A stretch of 64,000 bases of DNA. Source: Diaporthe sp. PMI_573 (Eukaryota > Ascomycota > Sordariomycetes > Diaporthales > Diaporthaceae). Position numbers and translations under genes: made by a program. Positions within the stretch are counted from its first letter, which is position 1. The number at the start of each line of letters is the position of its first letter. The stretch covers positions 652,853 to 716,852 of the forward strand of contig JAJTUP010000038.1 of NCBI GenBank assembly GCA_021399435.1, written 5' to 3'. This document shows, piece by piece, positions 33,256-43,766 of this stretch. The notes beneath the pieces were generated by a model. That model saw only the letters and a program-made list of their open reading frames with translations. It did no database searches and was not told the DNA's origin.

Positions 33256-33860
33256 GCTTTATCCCTTCGATGAGGCTTATTGACGTAGCCTTCAATAAGC
33301 GTCATCGATCCGTCCTCCGTTATTGCGATGCAGATAATGACGAAATCCCTCCAGGTGCTGTTGGCGAGCCACGATGGAGGCTTTGATTTGATGACCTCTC
33401 CGCCGGCGTCGATGAATCGCTGCTTTGCCTCAGGATACTCCCGCCCTTTAAGAAGCACGCCACGTTCCAGGTCCATATGATCTAGGTTGAGGCTGGGCAG
33501 AACCACAAACAAATAGCCTCTCGTGACAATGGCCCGTATCCTGCCTTCGATGGGGATGTGTCTGCCTTGTTTCTTATCTGGATCATAGCGCAGCGTGATA
33601 ATCTGCCACCCAATGATTCGTCCATAAGCGCGAGTGACTCGTGGTGGATGGTCTCGCCTTTCTTTCCTTGTAGCCGAGCCCCACCCTTGGGGCTCCCTTA
33701 CTAGAGGCGTTCTCTCTCTACCTTCCGTGGCCCTGTTCTCTGAGCGTTCAGATGATTCGGGCTGCCCCCAACCAGCCGCATCGCCGAAGTCATTCGTCTC
33801 CGTATCAAGGAACTTCGCACCGCCGACCTGACCAACTGGCTCCCGCTCACCTCGGCCGAA
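33105..33860 (-). pseudogene. 5'-truncated gene of unknown family (second copy at 46-49 kb)
   Basis: An uninterrupted minus-strand frame from 33860 to a stop at 33105 encodes about 251 residues with no good ATG at its start. The composition is clearly protein-like: FLDTETNDFGDAAGWGQ, then RIIGWQIITLRYDPDKKQG, then YLFVVLPSLNLDHMDLERG, then STWRDFVIICIAITEDGSMT. The frame ends upstream exactly where the oppositely oriented CorA-like frame begins (about 33832-33860), so both genes have lost their 5' ends at one junction. A 140-bp piece of the same family, one base different over the first 90 bp, is at 46449-46542 and 49350-49404, split by the hAT element. Confidence 0.55.
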
Positions 33861-35057
33861 TCAGACGTCTGCGTCGTGTCTGTCTACCCTCAGAGAACAC
33901 TTTCATCTGCTGACGTCCATAAGGCTAGCCAGCGCCAACGAGATACGCGCATGCCCGCGATGCCGGCCGATCTTTACCGGCGCCCTTCACATCCCCGAGA
34001 TATGGTGGTCCGACTGCTGTCGCAGATCTAATGGCTACTTTGGCTGCGAGATGATAACTAGCGCGGGGGACAATCATGAATACAGTACGTGAGCCACAGA
34101 TACGTCTGATCTTGCTGACGCACTATAGATACCTGGGTTTACTTTGAGACGAAGCACTTGGAAAACACCATGTTTTATGAGTGGGACAAGTTGAACGTCT
34201 TCGCGCGATGGCTCCCCCGAACACGGCAAAGCGTGGTCGTCCTATTCGATGTTTGCGAGCCCGTCATGGAACGCGTTTCTGGTCTCTTCCGAGGACTGGA
34301 TTCCGCCTGCCCTGGCGATCCATTCTGGATACACACCCACCTGGCAACAGAGATCGCACGCCGAGAGGACGCTGCTGTCTGGGCCGTGCGCGACCACGTC
34401 AGGGCGATGGAGAAGGAGATCCAGGCAGGCTGGCCGCGGCCGGACTACCGGCGCCTGCACGACACCGCCCGGCACGCTATTCATGTATCCGAGACGCTTG
34501 GCGTTGCCAGGCAAACAATGAGCAGGATCGTAACAGAGCATGATGCATTCATGAAGAGCGAGCTGGCTACTGACAAGAACGTCTCGCAAGGTGTGCAACG
34601 CCGACTGCGCTTTGTGGAGAATATGATGTCCAGTCTGCGGGATCGTTCGGTCTCGAACGAGAAGAGATTGCTAAACGAAATCCAGCTCGCCTTTCACATG
34701 GTGGCACAGTACGACGCCAACACATCGGTCGAGATCGGGCGTCTCGCGCGTTCGGATGGGGTTGCGATGAGGATGATGGCCTTCGTTACGCTTGCCTTCC
34801 TTCCCTCGACCTTTGTCTCAGCCATCTTCAGCACATCGTTCCTTACTTTCAGCGCCAATGCCGGCTGGGTTGTGTCTAGAAAGATATGGGTTTACTGGGC
34901 GTTTGCAATACCCCTCACTCTAGTTTCTTTTCTGGTGTGGCGCTACTGGCAAGTACATGGCTCTGACATGGGCATCCGTCGTTATGACAAGAAGGCTGCA
35001 CGCTTGCCATCTACTATGGTTGAGGCAGCTGTGGAGCTTTCGGAAAGGCATCTGTAG
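33832..35057 (+). CDS. CorA-like membrane protein, 5' truncated
   Basis: Exon 33832-34084 and exon 34129-35057 join in phase across a 44-bp intron (GTACGT...CTATAG) to give about 393 residues. Early segments RACPRCRPIFTGALHIPEIW and CRRSNGYFGCEMI and the phrase YEWDKLNVFARWLPRTRQSV fit fungal CorA-like proteins. Near the C-terminus come a long helix and two membrane spans, about MRMMAFVTLAFLPSTFVSAI and IWVYWAFAIPLTLVSFLVW, as in the CorA Mg2+ transporter fold. No start codon is seen before the frame meets a stop at 33829, where the neighbouring minus-strand gene also breaks. It therefore looks like a 5'-truncated copy unless a distant first exon exists. Confidence 0.65.
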
Positions 35058-36781
35058 TTGTGGTCTGCGCGATATCTCCGATATGCTCTCGCCGTAGACT
35101 AGATGCTAGAAGCGGAAATGTTGAGACCTGTGTTTGGGAGGAATGCTTTTGGAATATATTGGGTCTCTGTATAGCACACAATTGAGAAGCAGAACGCCAC
35201 TCCTTTAGATACCAGTGATCCGTGTTTCACACAAACTAGCTTTTCTCTGGCGGCTCTCGAACTGGGTATCAACTAACCATTCGTCAAGAGGCAAGCTTCA
35301 GGATTGGAGCAAGTTTCTCAATGATGGCAAGAAGATCACAATCACGATTACGTTTCATTATGAGCGTATAGGGACTGGCAATTTTGGTAGAAGAGGGGCA
35401 ACAGCAAACCAAGAAGCAGATTTGGAAGCCAGAACTGCCGGTCGGCCCGACCGGGTCGGGGCGCATGCATTAGGAAGGCTTACCTTGTCATGCGCTATCC
35501 TGCTAGACCATGCAAAAAAGGAGATCGCTGCTGGCAGAACGAGGGCAAACATTACCGTCTCCTACCATACCACATAAAGATGCTTGCCGATCACCTCCAG
35601 GCTGGCGGCCCTTGAATGGGCATACGATGTACTAGAGGAGTTCCGTCTACTTGTCCTGACGATGACCCTGAGCGGGAAGAAAGGGAGCGTAAAGAATCGG
35701 AGAGGTCGCGGCAACGCCGGCAGAGGCAGCGTTACTTAGACCACCCATCGTCCGACGAACCGCTGTGCAATGTCCTAGGTGTGCAAATAGCCCTGCCGCA
35801 TTTCCTATTATGGCGTTTTGGTCGACTCCCCTTGTTGAATATGCCCAGGGAAGATACCGTCAGGGCTTACAGTACCTGGCAGCAGTCCCAAGTGACCCCT
35901 ACCGAGCAGAAGGAGCACTATAGTACGCTCCAGGAGCTGACCTTGGCGCATCGTTATGACTGGAACATGTTGGCAGCCAATTAGGAACAGATCTATCAGT
36001 TCTACATACGGTATCAGGCATTGCCTGGCCCCATGTCTGCGATATAAAGTGGTTCATAGCACAGCGAGAGATAAGAGAAAGCGTTTAAGACAGAGGCGCA
36101 ATGAGTTTGATTGAATCCTCACCGAAGGCTCAACCTCAATATGTGCCATACTAAAGTGCCGCCTAGATATCTTCTTATCCTCTGCTAAAATGCTTACCTG
36201 CGTTTGAGATAAGATTTGAAGTCTCCTTGATGAGATCTACATCCACTTGGGACCTCCTCCTGGCGGTTCGCCGGATCTTCGACAGCCTAGGTGCCATGTT
36301 CAAGACCACATGTCGTGGTAAGCTTGTACTGTGATATCGATCAATCCAGGCGGCTGTTCCATGCGGCAGAACGCGGCAGGATGCGGCAGGATGCGGCAAA
36401 ACATTAGTCCGAGCCGGCCATATATAATAAAATGTTCCAGCTTTGTTTGGCTTAGACTCAACTACCGGAGTCACGAAGCTTGGAAATCTAAAGAGTTCCT
36501 ATCTAACCTTCCTTCACTAACCACTTTGAACAAGAAGATATTGGCACATTCGAAGAGAATGAAAACGTTGGGTTGTGACCATGATGTTACACAGTAATAA
36601 CGAGCTTGTCCTACGCGATTGGCCCAGCAGGCGCTGTGTGCAGTCAGCCGCATAACCATGCCCTCGCCAACCCCTCAACACGAGGCATCCCTAGTCCAGC
36701 TGGAAAACATCACGCAAGACCTGCTTCAGAATCTGTCGGCTTGGCAGGATTCACACGACGACTCTGATATACTTCAATACC
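35058..36781. other. Spacer with decayed repeat-family coding remnants
   Basis: Open frames at 35215-35577 and 35616-35984 on the plus strand show protein-like segments (KKITITITFHYERIGTGNFG; YSTWQQSQVTPTEQKEHYST) separated by stops. They look like remnants of a repetitive fungal gene family, possibly the one at 20.4 kb, but the link is uncertain. At 36357-36400 a short GCGGCAGGAT-type tandem repeat occurs. A 40-codon minus-strand frame ending near 36175 (MAPRLSKIRRTARRRSQVDV) may be a transposon gene start. Just before the next gene, 36658-36807 holds a small frame (MPSPTPQHEASLVQLENITQ) overlapping its start. Confidence 0.4.
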
Positions 36782-39700
36782 ATGTCCGAATCGCCCAGCA
36801 AGACTGAGTCTAAGGATGATGCTGGAACGAGCACAGGGGCCAGCACGCGAAGCGGGCTCAAGCGAAACCGTGGCTCGGAGCTTTGTAAGGTGTTATATCC
36901 TTGTGTTGTGGGATTTCGGACTAACTTGGGTGCTGTAACAGGTACCGGTGATTCGGACTCTCGAACATCCAACCAAACCCGCACGATCCATGTGCCTGAG
37001 AACGAGCCTGCGTTTGCACTGGAAGAGTACACGGTGGGCTGGGTCTCCGCTCTGCCGTTGGAAATGGCGGCGGCGAAGGGGATGCTCGATCAGGTCCACC
37101 CAAACCTGTCCGAGCAGAATCCGGCCGATCACAACAGCTACGTCTTGGGCCAGATCCAGGGCCACAACGTCGCCATTGCCTGCTTGCCTGCGGGGATATA
37201 CGGCACCACGACTGCCGCCACCGTGGCCAAGGACATGCTGCGGACCTTTAAGTCCATCCGCTTCGGTCTGATGGTCGGAATCGGCGGCGGCGCACCGTCA
37301 TCAACACAAGATGTTCGACTGGGCGACATCGTGGTCGGTCAGCCCACCGGCACCAGTGGGGGAGTCATCCAGCACGACCGAGGCAAAACGGTGCGGGACG
37401 GAGAGTTTCAGCGCACTGGATCGCTCAACGCGCCGCCTCAGCTCTTACTGTCGACTCTAGGTCGCCTCCAGGCCGATCACATGAGCGGTGGCAGCAGCAT
37501 CCCTCATTTCCTGTCCGACCTCATCGAAAAAATCCCCAAAAAGATGAAAAAGAAATTTGGGTATCAGGGCAGCTCCAACGATTACCTATTCCGAGCAGAG
37601 TATGAGCATGTCGATCCAGACTCTGCCTGCGACCAGTGCGATCGCGCGCAGACAATTCAGCGGGATGCCAGAGACGACACAGATCCAGTCATTCATTACG
37701 GAAACATTGCCTCTGGCAATCAGGTCATTAAGCATGGGAAGACACGAGACCACTTGAGCAGAGAGCTTGGGGTACTGTGTTTCGAGATGGAGGCTGCAGG
37801 GCTGCAGGACTTTCCGAGTCTTGCAATACGCGGGATTTGTGATTATGCAGACTCTCACAAGAACAAGATCTGGCAGGAGTACGCAGCCGCAGCGGCAGCA
37901 GCATTTGCGAAAGAGCTCCTCTCAGCCATACCGCCAGGTAGGGTGGCACAGGAGAGGCCTATTCAAGAATTAGTGTCTAGTAAGTAAATTCTGTTTCCTC
38001 CTTGATGTAGGCTGTGATATTATGGCCACAATGGGCACAAGCAAGTACTCTCTAAAATCAAAGAACTAGAAGGCATCAGCAAGGTGGCACGATAGCAGCT
38101 TAATAACATGTGAGCGCTTCTATTAGTTACGAAAGACCAGCTCCTAGTCTCCACGCAGCATCGTGACATTTCATCGAATCATCGTGACATTTCATCACAG
38201 CAGCTCTCTGAGCATAAGCTGACAAAGTATGTTTATCTTTCTAATCTATGTACTACCTTTGCTTATAACTATGTAGCGAAATCCTCCAAAGTCGCCCCAT
38301 GGACCTTCCTACTGTCAATGAAGCGCGCTTTGATAGTGCTGATGTCCAAGGCAGCCCAAAATGCGAGAGAGGCACTCGGATTCGCATCCGGGGAACGATC
38401 ACACAATGGGCACAAGAAGACTCCGCCGAACCTCTGTTCTGGCTTGTGGGCCCTGCGGGGACTGGCAAGTCTACCATCGCACGCACTGTCGCCGGCTCAT
38501 TCCACAGCAAACACCAACTCTCTGCTGGCTACTTCTTCAAGAGGGGAGAGCAGGGCCGCAATGACACCAATCGACTATTCCCCACCCTTGCCATCCAGCT
38601 GGCTGAGTCAATTCCCTCCTTCATGGAATGTCTTCGGGAATCCCTTGACAATCTTGATAGGGACGCAGTGGAAAAGAAAGGCCTTGAATTCCAATTCAAC
38701 AAGCTCTTATGGCTCCCTTTGGCAGGTCTACTGTCTCCCGACACAAGCCAACTGCCGAGGGTGATCATCATCGACGCCTTGGACGAGTGTGAGCGTCCTG
38801 GACACATCGCACAGGTTGTAGGCCTGCTTTCTAAGCTTTGCACAATCACTACAATACGCCTCCGTGTGTTGTTCACAAGCAGGTCTGATCGTAAGATCGT
38901 TGCAGCATTCCGGCCTTCCTTGGAGAGAAAGATTGTTCGCCGCCTGGAGCTCCACCGAGAATTCCGCGAGGATTCCAAGTCTGACATCCAGACTTTCTTG
39001 AAGACGAGATTTAAGGACATCAGGATGAAGTGCGATCTCACACAAGACCCCTGGCCCGCCGTTGACGACTTAGACCGCCTGGTCTACCTAGCCACAAGCC
39101 CTGAGCCCCTCTTCATCTATGCTGCGACTCTTTGCCGGTTTGTCTATGATGAAAAGCACCCGAGAGATCCAAGGAAACAGCTAAAGCTGTGGCTTAAGCA
39201 AGGTCAAGAGAATAAGTCTCAACTCCACCAAATATACGACTCTATCCTAACCCAGGTATTCCCTGGTGACGAGGAAGCAGGATATGGTCAGCAGCTACAA
39301 TTCCTAGGCGCTCTTGTTCTTCTTGCGACCCCACTTCCGGTTGTATCATTCTCTTGTCTTCTAGGCACAGACATGGACGATATCAACTGGTGGCTTCCGG
39401 AGTTGCATGCAGTGCTAGATATCCCCACCGAGCCTTATGGCCCTATACGATCACTACACAAATCGTTCAGCGACTTCCTTCTCAGTCCTGTTGATCAAGG
39501 GGCGCACAAATACCGGGTCGACGCCGCAGATACACACGCCATGTTAACAATGAAATGCATCCAGCGTATGCAAGCAGGGCTTAAGCGAGACATCTGCAAT
39601 ATCCAAAAGCTAGACGCGTCCAGAGACAAGATCGAACAGGGAAACATAAATAAATGCATCCCTTCTGACCTCTAGTATGCCTGCCTGTACTGGATTCATC

Positions 39701-40812
39701 ACTTACAAGGCAGCAAACGATCTATGGATAGCGACATCCATAAGTTTCTCTGCACCCACTTTCTTCACTGGGTGGAGGCCTTGTCAATTCTTGGCCGACT
39801 TTCGGAAGGGGCCTTCGGACTTGAAAAGCTACTTGGGATTGTGGAGGTTAGTACAGTAGTATCTCTCCTTAAAACATCCTCAGGCTAACCTTTATGGTAA
39901 TTTCTGTAGATAAACTCAGAGCTTCATAGCTTTGTCAAGGATGCCACCAGAGTTATCTCGAGCTTTGGATCGATCATTGCATATGCGCCTCTCCAGACAT
40001 ATAGCACTATACTCTTATTCTCTCCGGTTCAAAGCCGAGTACGACAAAGGTTTTGGGATCAACGGCTGCCAAGCCTCCCTACTGTTCAAGGCGTGAAACC
40101 TGACTGGGACTCACACCGTCAGACGCTCGAGGGCCATAAAGACCCGGTTTCGTCAGTGGCCTTCTCGCCTGACGGGCAGACGCTGGCATCGGCGTCTTAT
40201 GACAGGACGGTCCGGCTCTGGGACGTGGCGACGGGCGCCCAGCAGCGGACGCTCGAGGGCCATAAAGGCCGGGTTTTGTCAGTGGCCTTCTCGCCTGACG
40301 GGCAGACGCTGGCATCGGCGTCTTATGACTGGACGGTCCGGCTCTGGGACGTGGCGACGGGCGCCCAGCAGCGGACGCTCGAGGGCCATAAAGACCCGGT
40401 TTCGTCAGTGGCCTTCTCGCCTGACGGGCAGACGCTGGCATCGGCGTCTTATGACAGGACGGTCCGGCTCTGGGACGTGGCGACGGGCGCCCAGCAGCGG
40501 ACGCTCGACTTCGGCTCTACTTACAGTCTCAATTTCGACCCATTATCCAGTACGCGACTGCTTACCGATTTTGGAACGATCGACTTGCTCCCAGGCTTTC
40601 TAGCGAGTGAAGCGCCCACTTCTAAGGAATCAACAGCACAGCTAGTTATTGACGGAATCAGCCTTAGCCATAATAAGACCTGGATTGTCAGAGGCAACGA
40701 GAGGATTATTTGGCTCCCTCCAGAATATAGACCAACGGTATCAGCTGTCAAAGACTCGATGCTCTGCATCGGATCTGCTTCAGGCCATGTATGTTGGTTC
40801 ATAAATCTATAG
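36782..40812 (+). pseudogene. HET-E/HET-D-type NLR: nucleoside phosphorylase-NACHT-WD40, with premature stops
   Basis: The first exons (36782-36883, intron about 60 bp, then 36943-37977) encode a purine-nucleoside-phosphorylase-like domain: LEEYTVGWVSALPLEMAAAK, FGLMVGIGGGAPSSTQDVRL and GVLCFEMEAAGLQDFPSLAI. The NACHT domain follows (frame 38299-39675) with Walker A GPAGTGKS and Walker B RVIIIDALDECERPG. An intron at about 39847-39909 leads to VQGVKPDWDSHRQTLEGHKD, three WD40 repeats and the usual NWD C-terminal tail. Stops lie at 38093 (TAG) and 38111 (TGA) in the linker and at 39673 (TAG) in the motif SDL-YACLYWIHHLQ, where this family has Gln. All three fit single C-to-T changes. NLRs of this type govern vegetative incompatibility. 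The linker splice sites are not fully resolved. Confidence 0.75.
40122..40499 (+). repeat. Three near-identical 126-bp WD40-coding repeats
   Basis: Units start at 40122, 40248 and 40374, each 126 bp or 42 codons (LEGHK..VSSVAFSPDGQTLAS..YD.TVRLWDVATGAQQRT). A fourth begins and ends abruptly at 40500. Differences are a handful of bases, mainly in the variable positions after EGHK and at YDR/YDW. Such high internal conservation is known from the HET-E/HET-D repeat family, where repeats are reshuffled and vary in number between strains. The repeats are far more GC-rich than their flanks. Confidence 0.92.
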
Positions 40813-40955
40813 GTGTAGTCCTGGAACACTTTAATAGCGTAATTGCAAATAATACTTCCTACCGGTCTTATTATTTTTCTCATAGCGTGACACAAGATGG
40901 GCCTGGGGGAGCAGATTACTTTATAGGTTATAAACCGTAATTGTTCTAGTCGATT
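40813..40955. other. AT-rich 3' flank of the NLR
   Basis: Short AT-rich segment between the NLR stop and the LTR target site. Nothing is recognised in it. Confidence 0.5.
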
Positions 40956-40960
40956 CTACT

Positions 40961-41215
40961 TGTCACGATAGCAGGCAGGCGGGTTCAGGCAGGTGGACGT
41001 TGAGCAGGCAGTAACGGTTCTATTCACTACGTACAGGCTTTATCCTCGGCAGGCACAGGCTCTGTTGACAAGACGTAGCTCGAAGAGCTACGAAACAGGA
41101 TTCAGGACAGGATACAGAGTTTTATCAAGCCAGCGGCTTACGTAACTCGGACCTAGTTCTAGGTCCCAACGGCTTCGGGCAGGGCACGGCCAGCACGGCC
41201 GGCACGGCCGTGACA
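40961..41215. mobile_element. Solo LTR, 255 bp, with 5-bp target-site duplication
   Basis: The element starts TGTCACG and ends CGTGACA, a perfect 7-bp terminal inverted repeat with the canonical TG...CA ends. CTACT flanks it on both sides (40956-40960 and 41216-41220), the 5-bp duplication expected of LTR-retrotransposon integrase. No internal coding region or second LTR is present, so it is a solo LTR left by recombination. The 3' part contains a GGCACGGCC-type repeat. The orientation cannot be told. Confidence 0.9.
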
Positions 41216-41220
41216 CTACT

Positions 41221-41783
41221 GTCTTCTTTTCGCGATGTTGCTCCAAGGACTTACTGTATTATATAAGTCTAATGACGTCACTTAGCAGATGTTTTAAACA
41301 CAGCCGCACGAACCCTACTTCTTTCAGCAGCGGATGTAAAGTTACTCGTCCATAATTGTAGGTGTATACAGTGCTAATGTTCTATAACGTAGCACTGTGT
41401 GGGGTTGCACTGAAAAACCTAAAGAATGTTGGAAAAAAGGAAGCTGTTTATGCTCCAAACTGTACCTGATCCCACTCTCCTCTTTCCAACACTTTTCGCG
41501 CACGTCGTTCTCACATCTCCGATTCAAATCTCGTCACAGCTCAACCATCACACCAGCCGCGTATACTGCATTGCAGTCCCGCAGTATATGCTCCTCTGCT
41601 GTGCCCCATTGCTATGCTACAGAACAGATTCCCGGGTTACGACTCTTGGATCTTCTGGGCCTTGGGGAGCAAGAGGTCGGACTTCTTGTGCGCGGCAGAG
41701 GCTGGGCTGATGATGCAACATCTGCTACTTTCCTTCCAACCCTTCGTTACGATTGACAGGACGGGGGAAATCGCGGGTGCGGA
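41221..41783. other. Upstream region of the coiled-coil ORF
   Basis: No gene can be defended. A plus-strand frame from about 41397 to 41756 lies in phase with the next ORF and is separated from it by one TGA at 41754, which could mean an unrecognised intron or a decayed first exon. Confidence 0.4.
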
Positions 41784-42545
41784 GTGAAGGCTGCTCCTAA
41801 TCCCTTCCCCTTTTTGTTCTCATCTCGATCTAAATACCTAAGCCTGGGCGGGTGGGCTGATCCTGCGTGTTCGCAAGAGCTATGGCTTCCTCCGTCCTTG
41901 TTCTCGACATATGTGCCGCCCGGTAATCTGCTCCCCCCACCAAACCTATCGTCAACAGCGCGCGGCGATGAGCTGCCTCCATACTCAAATCTCGCGTCAA
42001 GTCCCCCGCCGCCACCACTCTCACCCCCGCCCATTGCCAACAAGAAGCGCAGGCAAGCACGCACGCCCTCGCTATCGCCATCAAGTCCTACCCCAAACTA
42101 CCGCACATGGAAACATCTCGACCTGGCCTGTGGAGAGCGTGAGAAGATGATGTGTGAACTGCTACGGCGTATGGCCAAGAAGGAGAAGAACATAACAGAC
42201 TTGATGAATAATATGGAAGCAAAAGAGGCGGTCGTGGATGAAAAGATCACCAGCCTAACATTACTGCTAGCACAGGTGCAGGAAAAGGAGGCAGCCTTGC
42301 GTGAGGCTGGTGGTATGCAGTCGGTGGACCAAGGACGGGGGCGTGTGCAAGAGCCTGGGGCCTCCGAGGACGCTTCAACTGCACCCCCCACTCCCTCTGG
42401 AGGCCTGGTTTCGACTGCGTCTGTGTCCTCAAATATCTCGGACCGCGTTCAGACCCGTATGGCCGCACAGATTGATCGGCTACGCGAGGAGATCGCCTGC
42501 GAGTACGCTACTAGCGATGAAGTCGATCTTTTGTTGAGCGGGTAA
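41784..42545 (+). CDS. Hypothetical Pro-rich coiled-coil protein, start unresolved
   Basis: About 250 codons. The first part is proline- and serine-rich (SSPPPPPLSPPPIANKKRRQ). It is followed by a predicted coiled coil (about codons 115-175: GEREKMMCELLRRMAKKEKN, then LLLAQVQEKEAALREA) and a second helix near the end (MAAQIDRLREEIACEYATSD). The frame has no ATG at its left edge, so a spliced upstream exon is needed or the gene is a remnant. An internal ATG near 42147 would give only the coiled coil. No family is recognised. Confidence 0.35.
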   Translation: MKAAPNPFPFLFSSRSKYLSLGGWADPACSQELWLPPSLFSTYVPPGNLLPPPNLSSTARGDELPPYSNLASSPPPPPLSPPPIANKKRRQARTPSLSPSSPTPNYRTWKHLDLACGEREKMMCELLRRMAKKEKNITDLMNNMEAKEAVVDEKITSLTLLLAQVQEKEAALREAGGMQSVDQGRGRVQEPGASEDASTAPPTPSGGLVSTASVSSNISDRVQTRMAAQIDRLREEIACEYATSDEVDLLLSG

Positions 42546-43766
42546 GTGGATGATGATCAAATGTTTGAAGCGATTCGCGATGCTGTCGACGAGGCGATGG
42601 CAGGGATAAGGGCGCGGATGATGGAGGCTTTGGAATAGAGATGATATTTATATCCCATCTCGATACTGTGGCAATGAATGGGGGTTGCCTAGTGGAAAAG
42701 GGCGCCTCATATATATCCAAGGGTGCCTTGACCCCTTCTGCAGTCCTGCCCACCTTGAACAAATGACACATTGATAATAAAGTCTCCTAGAAGTGAATCG
42801 AACGCCCGCATGGCCATCCTTATCCCCTTGGGCATCTTCACACGGCTTCGAGCTTATCCGCGTTCTGGTCGCCGAGAACGTGTATTTGCCGTGCCACAGT
42901 GGTTGTCGATGAGGGTAGGACAGGCTCTCCATTGTCGCGTCGCTCATCATAGTTGATGGAGCGGAAGATGTGCAACGGGTCCACTTGTACGAGACCGGCA
43001 CCATATGCGGGACCAGCTCGAGAAGGAGCAAATAACCAGGACACACAAGAAGAAGAATCAAGAAGAAGGCCAACGAGAAGGTCATGGTGAACAAGACTAG
43101 TAACCCTAATCAACCTGTTGGTGATCATCCCCTCGAACTCGAACTCGAACTCGAACATCTTGACCTCCTTCACCAGCTTGGTGAGTATCGACTCGATGAA
43201 GACCATGCATGGGCTCGGGAGCGTTATCAACTGCACGTTTCTATACCAAGATCAGGTCGGCGGACTATATCGTCATCGACCCCAAGTCAACGACGCCGAC
43301 ATCCATGAGATGAAAAAGCCCGACGTGGTCGTGGCCGAGATGCTCGTGGACGGGTCTACGGTGAATGGGGACCTTGGCTATCAACGGGACCAGGTTGGTG
43401 ATGATGGAAAGTCGAATCTGATTTGCAGGAAGAGGCGGACGACGCTCCCAACGCCTATCGAGTTGGCGGTGGCGAGCCACGGCACGAAGGTCGTCACGGT
43501 CGTGAAGCCCAGGTTAATCTTAGCTATTGTATTGGTGCGACCGCTCTAAGAATGAATGAGTAGATTCTCGCGTTTACGACCTGCTTCGATCCACCGCTCC
43601 GTTCGCGCCTTATCAATCTCCACCGCCGTTGCTGGACAGATCTCGATGTCCTCATTTTCGTCCACAAGTTAGATAGAATCCTTCGAAATTACTTGTGCCA
43701 ACGTGTATATTGCTTCTGCTAACTACATGTATATGGCAGCGAGTCAAAGTCCAACACTGAAGTTTA
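42546..43766. other. Spacer without a convincing gene
   Basis: Overlapping frames exist on both strands (for example 42648-43094 minus with a hydrophobic start, and 43118-43549 plus), but neither has a recognisable domain or codon signal that decides between them. A CTCGAA hexamer repeat of four units lies at 43132-43155. Confidence 0.4.

Noticed and set aside
40079..40441. Repeated minus-strand frame and apparent spaced repeats that could suggest a CRISPR array
   Set aside because: The repeats are 126-bp in-frame WD40 units without spacers, in a eukaryotic gene.
41784..42084. Minus-strand frames opposite the coiled-coil ORF
   Set aside because: Low-complexity Gly/Arg shadow of the Pro/Ser-rich coding strand.
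42770..42800. tRNA-like B-box (GTTCGATTC on the minus strand)
   Set aside because: No matching T-stem, A box or acceptor stem at tRNA distance.
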